NCBI RefSeq assembly: GCF_017812015.1 | Contig: NZ_JADQTN010000001.1 | Span: forward strand, 1,280,501-1,344,500 | Length of the DNA stretch: 64,000 nucleotides | Direction of reading: 5' to 3' | Origin: Pontixanthobacter sp. CEM42 | Lineage (GTDB): Bacteria > Pseudomonadota > Alphaproteobacteria > Sphingomonadales > Sphingomonadaceae | Shown here: piece by piece, positions 17,895 through 25,604 of the stretch | How positions within the stretch are numbered: the first letter of the stretch is position 1 | Layout of the letters: each line of letters begins with the position of its first letter | Position numbers and translations under genes: made by a program | Notes under the pieces: model-generated | What the model saw: only the letters and a program-made list of their open reading frames with translations | What the model was told of the DNA's origin: nothing | Databases searched by the model: none

Positions 17895-18135
17895 GAAGGG
17901 CCCCTAAAGAAAATCAGACAGCGGACATTGATGCCAGCTGCATCGAAGCAACCTACAGGCTGCACGACCCTATGCAATGAATATTCAGCAGTTCAGCCGC
18001 TCTATTTCACCATAGATCAGCTATTTACTATTCTATCGACGGATTAGGCGCTGCCCGCCCCTTGCCATTGCGGGGTGCGCACCTTAGCCGCCTGCGCTAT
18101 CACAGCACCACACAGAATCACCTCCGGAGTATCCC

Positions 18136-19446
18136 ATGGTCCCGCGTTATGCCCGCCCCGCAATGTCTGCCATTTGGGAGGCGGAAGCGCGTTTCAAAAT
18201 CTGGTTCGAGATTGAAGCCCATGCGACCGAGAAACTGGGCAAGCTCGGAGTAGTCCCTGAGAGCGCTGCAAAGGCCCTGTGGGATTGGTGGGCAACTGAC
18301 CCGGTAATCGACGTTCCTGCTATCGACGCCATCGAAGCTGTTACGAAACACGATGTGATCGCATTCCTGACATGGGTGGCCGAACAGGTAGGTGATGAAG
18401 CCCGCTTCATGCATCAGGGCATGACCAGCTCCGATGTGCTCGACACGACGCTAGCAGTCCAACTGGCGCGCTCTGCGGACATTTTACTAGAAGACCTCGA
18501 TCTGCTGCTCGCCGCGATCAAACGCCGCGCAGAGGAACATAAATACACGCCAACCATCGGCCGCAGTCACGGCATTCATGCAGAGCCAGTGACCTTCGGC
18601 CTGAAGCTGGCCCAGGCCTATGCCGAGTTTGACCGCTGTAAGACGCGCCTGATTGCTGCGCGCGAAGAGATTGCCACCTGCGCGATCTCAGGCGCCGTGG
18701 GAACTTTCGCGAATATCGATCCGAGCGTTGAGGCGCATGTCGCGGAGAAGCTGGGTTTGGCCATCGAGCCGATTTCAACGCAAGTGATTCCGCGTGATCG
18801 CCATGCGATGTTCTTCTCGACACTCGCAGTGATTGCTGGCTCGATTGAACGCGTTGCAGTCGAGGTCCGCCACCTTCAACGCACCGAAGTGCTTGAGGCT
18901 GAAGAATATTTCTCGCCCGGCCAAAAAGGCAGCTCGGCGATGCCGCATAAGCGCAACCCGATCCTGACCGAGAACCTCACGGGCCAAGCCCGCATGATCC
19001 GCGGCTATGCTATGCCAGCGCTGGAAAATGTCGCTCTATGGCATGAGCGGGATATTTCGCACTCTTCGGTTGAACGTTTCATCGGTCCCGATGCCACCAT
19101 CACGCTCGACTTCGCGCTCGCCCGTTTGACTGGCGTGATCGACAAACTGCTAATTTACCCTGAGCGTATGCAGAAGAATATGGACCGTATGGGCGGCCTG
19201 ATCCACTCGCAGAGAGTCCTGCTCGCGCTTACGCAAGCCGGTGTGAGCCGTGAGGATGCCTACCGGTTGGTCCAACGCAATGCGATGAAGGTGTGGGAAT
19301 CCGATGGAGCGGTCGCACTCCTCGATCTGCTCAAAGCGGACGATGAAGTTACCGCTGCTTTGTCCATCGAGGAAATCGAATCCAAATTCGATCTCGACTA
19401 TCACTTCAAGGAAGTCGACACGATTTTCGCCCGCGTATTCGGATGA
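18136..19446 (+). CDS. purB: Adenylosuccinate lyase
   Basis: It cleaves SAICAR and adenylosuccinate in purine synthesis. The 436-residue protein has the fumarase-superfamily signature GSSAMPHKRNPI at about residues 265-276, TSSDVLDTTLAVQL and TIGRSHGIHAEPVTFG. The length is standard. CCGGAG lies upstream of the ATG. The 241 bases before it show no gene and probably hold its promoter. Confidence 0.97.
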   Translation: MVPRYARPAMSAIWEAEARFKIWFEIEAHATEKLGKLGVVPESAAKALWDWWATDPVIDVPAIDAIEAVTKHDVIAFLTWVAEQVGDEARFMHQGMTSSDVLDTTLAVQLARSADILLEDLDLLLAAIKRRAEEHKYTPTIGRSHGIHAEPVTFGLKLAQAYAEFDRCKTRLIAAREEIATCAISGAVGTFANIDPSVEAHVAEKLGLAIEPISTQVIPRDRHAMFFSTLAVIAGSIERVAVEVRHLQRTEVLEAEEYFSPGQKGSSAMPHKRNPILTENLTGQARMIRGYAMPALENVALWHERDISHSSVERFIGPDATITLDFALARLTGVIDKLLIYPERMQKNMDRMGGLIHSQRVLLALTQAGVSREDAYRLVQRNAMKVWESDGAVALLDLLKADDEVTAALSIEEIESKFDLDYHFKEVDTIFARVFG

Positions 19447-19537
19447 CCATAGGCCACAGCTGAAGGCGCACGAGTCGTGCCCTTCACTTCGCACTGCAAC
19501 CCGCCTAGCATTCGCAGAACACTAACGGAGTGACGCA

Positions 19538-19897
19538 ATGAAAATCGTTCGTACCATCTTGTGGACTTTGCTCGCAGCAGCAGTTGCGGTCTTCGTTTAT
19601 GTGAACTGGGGCGAATCCCACAATGTGATCATCTGGCCGCGCGAGGGGAACAAGAGCATCCTGTTCGACTGGCCTGTCGGCTTCATTGCAATCGTGTTCT
19701 TCTTAGTCGGTTTCCTACCAATGTGGCTATTCCATCGCGGTGTTAAATGGCGCCTCAACCGGCGGATTAAGACGCTTGAAAATGCTGCGCGCGCAGCAGC
19801 TGTTTCCGCTCCGGTTAAAACGACACCCAAACCAGTAGACGCACCCGCCACAAGCGAGGAACTCGCCCCGGCGCCGACACCACCGGGCCAACCATGA
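19538..19897 (+). CDS. LapA-domain (DUF1049) membrane protein
   Basis: A 119-residue inner-membrane protein with two helices at about residues 5-23 and 46-65. The LapA-type segment VYVNWGESHNVIIWP lies between them, and a basic stretch RGVKWRLNRRIKTLE follows. The C-terminal 30 residues are Pro/Ala-rich and probably disordered. In E. coli LapA works with LapB in envelope assembly; function in this group is not established. GGAG precedes the ATG. It is the first gene of the operon that continues through pyrF to the beta-lactamase, overlapping pyrF by 4 bases. Confidence 0.85.
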   Translation: MKIVRTILWTLLAAAVAVFVYVNWGESHNVIIWPREGNKSILFDWPVGFIAIVFFLVGFLPMWLFHRGVKWRLNRRIKTLENAARAAAVSAPVKTTPKPVDAPATSEELAPAPTPPGQP

Positions 19898-20568
19898 GCA
19901 ATCCGGTCTATCTCGCGCTCGACTTGCCACAATTGGATGCGGCGAAAGCACTGGCCGAGAAAGTCAAAGCGCATGTCGGTGGCCTCAAACTAGGGTTAGA
20001 GTTCTTTTGCGCACACGGCTCGCACGGCGTTCATGAGATCGCACAGGTCGGACTGCCGATTTTCCTTGATTTGAAACTGCACGATATTCCCAACACCGTC
20101 GCCGGCGCGATGCAGGCTATCCATGTGCTGGAGCCCTCTATCGTGACCGTCCATGCCAGTGGCGGACGGGCAATGCTGGAAGACGCCAAAGCCGCCGCGG
20201 GCGAGCACACCAAAGTAGTCGCCGTAACAATGCTCACCAGCCTCGACGAGCGCGATCTTGAACGCACAGGCGTTGGCGGCACACCACATGACCATGTGAT
20301 GCGCCTGACCGAACTCGCGCATGATTCAGGCATCGATGGTATCGTCTGCTCCGGTCAAGAAGTCGCGGGCGCGCATAAACAATGGAAAGATGGCTTTTTC
20401 GTCGTCCCCGGACTGCGCCCCGCCGGAAGCGCTGTCGGCGATCAGAAACGTGTCGTAACCCCACGCAAAGCTCGCGATGACGGAGCCAGCGTATTGGTGA
20501 TCGGACGCCCAATTAGCAGAGCCGCCGATCCTGTTCAGGCAGCGCGGGATATCGAAGCAACGTTATGA
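19894..20568 (+). CDS. pyrF: Orotidine-5'-phosphate decarboxylase
   Basis: It makes UMP from OMP, the last step of de novo pyrimidine synthesis. The 224-residue TIM barrel shows the catalytic Asp/Lys/Asp array in FLDLKLHDIPNT (D59, K61, D64), then VTVHASGG, VTMLTSLD and the phosphate-binding VIGRPISRAADP. It overlaps both neighbours by 4 bases (ATGA), so it is translationally coupled to the lapA-like gene and to the secreted protein upstream of the beta-lactamase. Confidence 0.97.
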   Translation: MSNPVYLALDLPQLDAAKALAEKVKAHVGGLKLGLEFFCAHGSHGVHEIAQVGLPIFLDLKLHDIPNTVAGAMQAIHVLEPSIVTVHASGGRAMLEDAKAAAGEHTKVVAVTMLTSLDERDLERTGVGGTPHDHVMRLTELAHDSGIDGIVCSGQEVAGAHKQWKDGFFVVPGLRPAGSAVGDQKRVVTPRKARDDGASVLVIGRPISRAADPVQAARDIEATL

Positions 20569-21050
20569 GACAATTGGCTACCCGACTATGCGGAACCATC
20601 GCCCTAGGTTTGATCACTGCAGCACCGGTCGTGGCACAGGATCATACTATCGAAGACCTTGAGGCCGACCCGAACTTCACCGAAGTCGAAAGCCGAACAC
20701 TCGCCGGTCTTTGTGCGCCTATGGAACCGTTAGCCAAGACGATCAAAGCCAAGGATGCAGTCAAAGTCATTGTTGAAATTAATTGTGATCACGTCACATT
20801 CAACCTCGGTGATGGCAACCGCCTGATGGCGTTCTACAGCTCGAAATCGCGCCAAGGCGTTTTCTTTCAAGGGACTTGGGACGATGGAACATTCAACATC
20901 AGCTCGATATCGTTCGATCAGAAGACACGCCACCCAGTATCTAAAGGGCGCGTGAGCATTTTTGAAACGCCAGACGGCCTGATGTTTGTCGCCTTTGCCG
21001 TTTTCGAGGATGATGTGACCAAGGGCGTCGCGTTTAGACTGGAAGATTAG
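20565..21050 (+). CDS. Exported protein of unknown function, in the pyrF/beta-lactamase operon
   Basis: A 161-residue protein that I do not recognise. It has a clear signal peptide (TIALGLITAAPVVA, probable cut before QDHT at about residue 25) and a mature part of about 136 residues predicted to be mostly beta strand. Two cysteines (GLCAPM and INCDHV) could form a disulfide. Its ATG overlaps the pyrF stop by 4 bases, and its TAG is directly followed by the ATG of the metallo-beta-lactamase. It is therefore almost certainly co-transcribed with both. Confidence 0.75.
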   Translation: MRQLATRLCGTIALGLITAAPVVAQDHTIEDLEADPNFTEVESRTLAGLCAPMEPLAKTIKAKDAVKVIVEINCDHVTFNLGDGNRLMAFYSSKSRQGVFFQGTWDDGTFNISSISFDQKTRHPVSKGRVSIFETPDGLMFVAFAVFEDDVTKGVAFRLED

Positions 21051-21839
21051 ATGCCAAGACTGATCGCGATTTTAGTCTTGGCGGCCGCGCTTGCCTCATG
21101 CACCTATCGAGAAATTCGTCCGTCGATCGTCACGCAGGAAGCGGCTCGCAGTGGCGTCCAGCGTTTCGGATCACTGAGCTTTGAGCAACTCGCGCCGAAT
21201 GTTTGGCTGCATACATCCTATATTGACTTGCCCGGGTTTGGTGCGGTGCCGTCTAACGGTTTGATCGTTGTCGATGGCGAAACGTCGGTTTTGGTCGATA
21301 CCGCATGGACCGTTTCTCAAACTGATGTGATCATCGCATGGGCCGCTAGCGAGCTTAACCGCCCGATCCGTGCGGCGGTGGTGACGCACGCACATAGCGA
21401 CAAGATGGGCGGTATCGATGCGCTGCATACAGCTGGCGTCGCGACATACGCGCACCCGATGACCAACCGAATTGCGCCGGACAAGCAGCTTTCGCCCGCG
21501 CGAAACTCGCTGATATTTGATGAAAACGGCTGGGCCGCCAATCCCGCTGACGGATCATTGGGACCGCTGCGTGTTTATTATCCCGGTCCGGGGCACACCA
21601 CTGACAACATCACTGTATCGGTGAACGGCACTTCGGTCGCTTTCGGCGGATGTCTGATAAAAGGATCGGACGCAAAATCGCTCGGCAATTTGATGGAAGC
21701 CGACGAAGATCATTATGCGAAGGCCGTGCGCAATTTCGACGCGGCGTTCCCGAACGCGACAATCATCGCAATGAGCCACTCGGCGGCCGAAGATCGGGAC
21801 GCCATCAAGCGGACGCTCAAGCTCGCGAAAGATCTGTAG
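21051..21839 (+). CDS. bla: NDM-like subclass B1 metallo-beta-lactamase lipoprotein
   Basis: Predicted zinc beta-lactamase of 262 residues. The signal peptide ends in a lipobox LASC (Cys17), so like NDM-1 it should be lipid-anchored. Zinc ligands are H113, H115 and D117 (THAHSDKMGG), H182 (YPGPGHTTDN), C201 (FGGCLIK) and H243 (MSHSA). Lys204 and Asn213 match the B1 substrate-binding residues. From memory, every one of these is at NDM-1 numbering minus 7, implying no indel across the catalytic domain. EIRPSI after the lipid Cys and PGFGAV-SNGLIV also match NDM. Related enzymes are reported from Erythrobacter. The gene starts at the base after the preceding stop; the VOC gene follows three bases after it. 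No insertion sequence is nearby. Actual drug spectrum is unknown. Confidence 0.95.
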   Translation: MPRLIAILVLAAALASCTYREIRPSIVTQEAARSGVQRFGSLSFEQLAPNVWLHTSYIDLPGFGAVPSNGLIVVDGETSVLVDTAWTVSQTDVIIAWAASELNRPIRAAVVTHAHSDKMGGIDALHTAGVATYAHPMTNRIAPDKQLSPARNSLIFDENGWAANPADGSLGPLRVYYPGPGHTTDNITVSVNGTSVAFGGCLIKGSDAKSLGNLMEADEDHYAKAVRNFDAAFPNATIIAMSHSAAEDRDAIKRTLKLAKDL

Positions 21840-21842
21840 ACA

Positions 21843-22217
21843 GTGACCGATATCGCGACGCCCAACCTGCCCTCACGCGATTTCGACGCGACCGAGGCAT
21901 TCTATGTAGCGCTTGGTTTCGAACGGGGTTGGCGCGATGATGGCTGGATGATCCTGAAACGCGGTCCCACGGGCGCCGCCGTGGTGCTGGAGTTCTTCCC
22001 CTATCCGGACTTGGATCCCGCGAAGAGCTCATTCAGTTGTTGTATCCGCTTTGATGACCTCAGCGCATTTGTAGATGTCGTCAAAGCTGCCGACATCCCG
22101 GTCAAGCAAACTGGCTTCCCGCGTCTTCATGAACCCAAAGTGGAAGCGAGCGGCCTAGAAATCGCCTATCTCACCGATCCCGATGGGACGCTGTTCCGGC
22201 TAATCCAGCACGGTTAG
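21843..22217 (+). CDS. ble: Bleomycin-resistance-like VOC protein (BRP-MBL type)
   Basis: A 124-residue vicinal-oxygen-chelate (glyoxalase/bleomycin-binding) protein. It opens TPNLPSRDFDATEAFYVALGF and has the GWMILKRG, LEFFPYPDLDPAKSSF and SCCIRFDDL blocks. From memory these closely match the bleomycin-resistance protein encoded downstream of blaNDM. Such proteins are dimers that bind and sequester bleomycin-type glycopeptides. The GTG start lies three bases after the beta-lactamase stop, so the two are co-transcribed. Its stop is separated by one base from the stop of the convergent lipoprotein gene. Confidence 0.88.
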   Translation: MTDIATPNLPSRDFDATEAFYVALGFERGWRDDGWMILKRGPTGAAVVLEFFPYPDLDPAKSSFSCCIRFDDLSAFVDVVKAADIPVKQTGFPRLHEPKVEASGLEIAYLTDPDGTLFRLIQHG

Positions 22218-22218
22218 T

Positions 22219-22683
22219 TTAAGGCACTGTTTCTGTTTCGGGGTCCACCACCGTCACCGAATCCGGGGCGGTCTTCAAATATTCATCCAGCAGGTATGAA
22301 TCGACAAAATAGCCGACGATCTTCTGTGTATCTCCACGATCTAGCAACGTGAATCGTTCCATCCCCTCACCATTTGCGAACTGGGTGCGCATGGTGATTA
22401 CCGTGGTCGTCACACCGTTATTGGTGTTTATGTTAAACCCCTCGCGCTTGCTGCTTTCGACAGCACCAAGTGCGCCTTTGAAGCCCTCAAAGACTTCATT
22501 GAATTCATCCCGGGGCATATCCTTGCGAAAATCCGGATGGACCATTTTCCATATCGCATCGACATCGCCGTCGTTCCAACGATCCTGAAAGACCGCGATT
22601 TCACTATCGGCCTGTTCCATCACCTGCATCGGGTTGCAAGCCACGAGCACGAACGACACGAGCACTACAAGAAACTTCCGCAA
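22219..22683 (-). CDS. Small lipoprotein, NTF2/DUF4019-like, antisense between ble and trpF
   Basis: A lipoprotein of about 154 residues. Lipobox LVAC is followed by NPMQVMEQADSEIAVFQDRWND, then DAIWKMVHPDFR and a C-terminal strand region. The shape resembles NTF2-like/DUF4019 proteins but the match is loose. I chose a TTG start at 22683 because AGGGGA lies upstream and it gives a compact signal (RKFLVVLVSFVLVAC). The upstream ATG would run toward trpF and add an unlikely N-terminus. It interrupts the otherwise same-strand bla-ble-trpF order. Confidence 0.75.
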   Translation of the reverse strand: MRKFLVVLVSFVLVACNPMQVMEQADSEIAVFQDRWNDGDVDAIWKMVHPDFRKDMPRDEFNEVFEGFKGALGAVESSKREGFNINTNNGVTTTVITMRTQFANGEGMERFTLLDRGDTQKIVGYFVDSYLLDEYLKTAPDSVTVVDPETETVP

Positions 22684-22763
22684 TTCTTGTCCCCTCTCAA
22701 AAATCTCAGGAAATTTATTTGGCAGGGTTCCGCCGCGCTGTCGAATCACCTAGTCGCACCGTG

Positions 22764-23399
22764 ATGCAAGAAACAGAGATCAAAATTTGCGGGATCACGA
22801 CTGCAGAGACGATGACGGCAGCGCTGGACGCTGGTGCGACGCATATCGGGCTTAATCTGTACGAGCCGAGCCCACGTTACGCTCCGCTGGCCAAGGCGTC
22901 AGAGCTGCGCGCGATGGCACGTGGTAGGGCGAAAACTGTGCTGTTGCTGGTCAATGCCGATATTGCGACAACATCGCGTGCGATCGAGGCGGTGAAACCG
23001 GATGTCGTTCAGTTCCATGGCACCGAAACGCCCGAATGGTGCGCTCTGGTTCGCGATCAATTGAAGTTGGAAGTCTGGAAGGCACTCGGCGTAAAGGACG
23101 CACCGACACTGGCAAAGTCCGCCCGCTATAACGGCAAAGCTGATCGTCTGTTGTTTGATGCTCCGGCCAAAGCCCTTCCCGGGGGTACCGGCACCAGCTT
23201 TGACTGGAGCTTGCTGACCGAGTTTGACCACCAGCTACCATGGGGCCTCGCCGGGGGACTAACGCCAGAGAACGTGGCTGACGCGATCCGCCAAACCGGT
23301 GCAACGCTGGTCGATACGTCGTCCGGAGTTGAGAGCGCACCCGGCGTCAAAGATATCCGCAAAATCGCAGCGTTTTGCGATGCCGCCAAAAGCGCTTAA
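22764..23399 (+). CDS. trpF: Phosphoribosylanthranilate isomerase
   Basis: It catalyses the Amadori rearrangement in tryptophan synthesis. The 211-residue TIM barrel starts with the KICGIT motif (catalytic Cys9), then GLNLYEPSPRY, DVVQFHGTE, GTSFDWSLL, LAGGLTPENV and the phosphate-binding end VDTSSGVESAPGVKD. The ATG at 22764 fits homologue starts. In many alphaproteobacteria trpF stands next to pyrF and trpB; here the beta-lactamase, ble and lipoprotein genes lie between pyrF and trpF. trpF also accompanies blaNDM and ble in mobile cassettes. Confidence 0.97.
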   Translation: MQETEIKICGITTAETMTAALDAGATHIGLNLYEPSPRYAPLAKASELRAMARGRAKTVLLLVNADIATTSRAIEAVKPDVVQFHGTETPEWCALVRDQLKLEVWKALGVKDAPTLAKSARYNGKADRLLFDAPAKALPGGTGTSFDWSLLTEFDHQLPWGLAGGLTPENVADAIRQTGATLVDTSSGVESAPGVKDIRKIAAFCDAAKSA

Positions 23400-23414
23400 C
23401 GCATGCGTCTGAAG

Positions 23415-23443
23415 CAAAAAGGGCGGCCCAATGGACCGCCCTT
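23415..23443 (-). terminator. Bidirectional terminator between trpF and the outer-membrane protein gene
   Basis: GGGCGG and CCGCCC form the stem, extended by AA/TT pairs. On the minus strand the stem is followed by TTTTTGC, a good terminator for the beta-barrel gene. On the plus strand it could end the trpF transcript, which would place trpB under a separate promoter. Confidence 0.8.
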
Positions 23444-23467
23444 CCCGATTTGCATTAAAGCGTTTTC

Positions 23468-23938
23468 TTAGAACTTGAAGCCAACGCCAACAGCGGCGGT
23501 GTTCACGTCCACAAAATCGCTGAAGAAGTGACGGTATTCAGCCTTCACATACAGACCGCTTTGACCGACCTTCTGCTCGTAGCCGGCACCGAGATGCGGT
23601 ACGTCTTCGCCTTCGCCGAAGCTATAGCCGCCGGTTGCAAAGATCTTGCCACCATTGCCGACTTTCGCGCCGAGACGGGCAGTTGTGCCCCACACGACTT
23701 CAGTGTTGCTGGCGAGCATTTTGTCAGCAGACCCTTCAACGCCGAAGAAAACGCTGCCGCTTTCTTCATCGCCAAAGTCAAAGTCATAACCAGCAGCAAC
23801 ACCGGCAACGGCTTCTTCAGCGCCGTTTGCCCAGGCGATACCGCCGCGTGTTTCAACACGGGCTTCGCCCTGTGCGAATGCAGGGGTGGCGGCTGTGGCT
23901 GCAGCGACTGCTGCGAGTGTAAGAACTGTCTTACGCAT
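23468..23938 (-). CDS. Outer-membrane beta-barrel-like protein
   Basis: A 156-residue exported protein with a signal peptide (LAAVAAATAATPAFA, cut before QGEAR). The mature part alternates short amphipathic strands with Gly-rich turns and ends in an aromatic residue (VGVGFKF), a common outer-membrane insertion signal. It resembles the small porin/OmpW-like barrels of sphingomonads. AAAGGA lies 8 bases before the chosen ATG; a start 7 codons earlier is possible. It is divergent from trpB and lies between trpF and trpB on the opposite strand. Confidence 0.8.
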   Translation of the reverse strand: MRKTVLTLAAVAAATAATPAFAQGEARVETRGGIAWANGAEEAVAGVAAGYDFDFGDEESGSVFFGVEGSADKMLASNTEVVWGTTARLGAKVGNGGKIFATGGYSFGEGEDVPHLGAGYEQKVGQSGLYVKAEYRHFFSDFVDVNTAAVGVGFKF

Positions 23939-24162
23939 AATAATATCCTTTCGATTCAATTATATGCTTTGACCACTCGATTAAGGGGGTGAGTGGCGTG
24001 GGAGTTATTTCGGCTCTCAAACCTGAACTTCAACTGACAAACTATCGAAAAGTGAATCTTTCTGAAAATGTGCTAAATGTGCAACATTAGATTAACAAAT
24101 TGTCAGGAATTGGAATTATGTAGCGGCTGGACAGGCGGCGCAGGCTCTGCCAATCGGGGTTT

Positions 24163-25407
24163 ATGAACGCCCCCAATTCCTACCGCACGCAGCCCCCCGC
24201 GAAAGCCAACAGCTTTCGCAACATGCCAGACAATAATGGCCATTTTGGCGATTATGGCGGGCGCTATGTAGCCGAAACCCTGATGCCGCTGATCCTCGAT
24301 CTGGAGCGTGAATATCGCGCCGCTCAGGCGGACCCAGCATTTCAGGCCGAATTCGACGATTTGCTTGAACATTATGTCGGTCGCCCCAGTCCACTTTATT
24401 TCGCCGAACGGTTAACTGAAGCGGTCGGAGGGGCACAAGTGTGGTTTAAACGCGACGAATTGAACCATACGGGCGCACACAAGATCAACAATTGCATCGG
24501 GCAGATCCTGCTCGCGATCCGCATGGGTAAGACGCGGATTATCGCGGAAACCGGTGCTGGTCAGCACGGCGTGGCCACCGCGACCGTATGCGCACGGTTT
24601 GGTCTGCCCTGCGTAATCTATATGGGCGCGACCGATGTTGCGCGTCAGCAACCCAATGTGTTCCGGATGAAACTGCTCGGTGCAGAGGTCGTTCCTGTCA
24701 CCAGCGGTGCGGCTACGCTCAAAGATGCAATGAATGAAGGGCTCCGCGATTGGGTCGCGAATGTGCATGACACATTCTACATTATCGGCACCGCTGCAGG
24801 CCCGCATCCCTACCCTGAAATGGTCCGCGATTTCCAAAGCGTCATCGGCAAAGAAGCCCGCGCGCAGATGATGGACCGTACCGGCCGTCTGCCTGATCTG
24901 CTGGTCGCGGCAATTGGCGGCGGATCGAATGCACTCGGCCTATTCCACCCGTTCCTTGACGATACGGATGTAAAGATGCTCGGCGTGGAGGCGGCAGGCC
25001 ACGGTCTGGACGGAGACGAACACGCCGCCAGCCTGATGGGCGGCGCACCCGGCGTGCTCCACGGCAACAAGACCTATTTGCTGCAAGACGAGGACGGCCA
25101 GATCACCGAAGGCCACTCGATCAGCGCCGGCCTAGACTATCCCGGCATCGGCCCCGAACATGCATGGCTGAAAGAAAGCGGCCGCGTGGATTACACCGCC
25201 GTGACCGACAAAGAGGCGTTGGAAGGTTTCCAGCTACTTTGCCGTACCGAAGGCATAATCCCCGCGCTTGAGCCAAGCCATGCGATTGCTGCAGTGGCTA
25301 AAGTCGCAAAGGAAATGCCGGACGATGCGATTATCTTGGCGAACCTGTGCGGGCGCGGCGACAAAGACATTTTCACAGTTGCTGAGGCGCTGGGGGTAGA
25401 GATTTGA
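24163..25407 (+). CDS. trpB: Tryptophan synthase beta chain
   Basis: It condenses indole with serine. The 414-residue PLP enzyme carries the Schiff-base lysine K107 in HTGAHKINN, the GAGQHG loop, the phosphate-binding GGGSNA and the late NLCGRGDKD motif. The start could also be the internal ATG of [15 protein letters not shown], 21 codons in, where homologues begin to align. Its TGA overlaps the TTG start of a small membrane gene. Confidence 0.97.
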   Translation: MNAPNSYRTQPPAKANSFRNMPDNNGHFGDYGGRYVAETLMPLILDLEREYRAAQADPAFQAEFDDLLEHYVGRPSPLYFAERLTEAVGGAQVWFKRDELNHTGAHKINNCIGQILLAIRMGKTRIIAETGAGQHGVATATVCARFGLPCVIYMGATDVARQQPNVFRMKLLGAEVVPVTSGAATLKDAMNEGLRDWVANVHDTFYIIGTAAGPHPYPEMVRDFQSVIGKEARAQMMDRTGRLPDLLVAAIGGGSNALGLFHPFLDDTDVKMLGVEAAGHGLDGDEHAASLMGGAPGVLHGNKTYLLQDEDGQITEGHSISAGLDYPGIGPEHAWLKESGRVDYTAVTDKEALEGFQLLCRTEGIIPALEPSHAIAAVAKVAKEMPDDAIILANLCGRGDKDIFTVAEALGVEI

Positions 25408-25604
25408 CGTCTCACCTGTTCTTTCAGGCGTGCCTTCGGGGACTGTCGTTGCTTGTGATTGGAGCGGCTGTCTTTCTTGGCTGGGGCTATATTCGGAGCG
25501 GTGAGATAGCGATCACCGACAGACTACTTTTCGTTTTGCTTCCAGTATTGTTTATCACTGGCTTCTTAAACCGACTGTTTCGCGAGCATAGCAACCGACC
25601 ATGA
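25404..25604 (+). CDS. Small two-helix membrane protein between trpB and trpA
   Basis: A predicted 66-residue protein with two hydrophobic helices ([17 protein letters not shown] and [15 protein letters not shown]) and a basic tail RLFREHSN. The TTG start overlaps the trpB stop as TTGA, and its stop overlaps the trpA ATG as ATGA. It therefore fits with no spare base between two coupled genes. No recognised family. It could be a chance frame, but the double overlap and clean membrane pattern favour a real gene. Confidence 0.55.
   Translation: MTSHLFFQACLRGLSLLVIGAAVFLGWGYIRSGEIAITDRLLFVLLPVLFITGFLNRLFREHSNRP

Noticed and set aside
20500-22800. Recent insertion of the beta-lactamase by an IS, ISCR or integron
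   Set aside because: No transposase, terminal inverted repeats, target duplication or attC-like site was found; gene overlaps look like a settled operon.
23942-24162. Tryptophan attenuator before trpB
   Set aside because: No leader peptide with tandem Trp codons and no terminator/antiterminator pair was found; only AT-rich promoter-like sequence.
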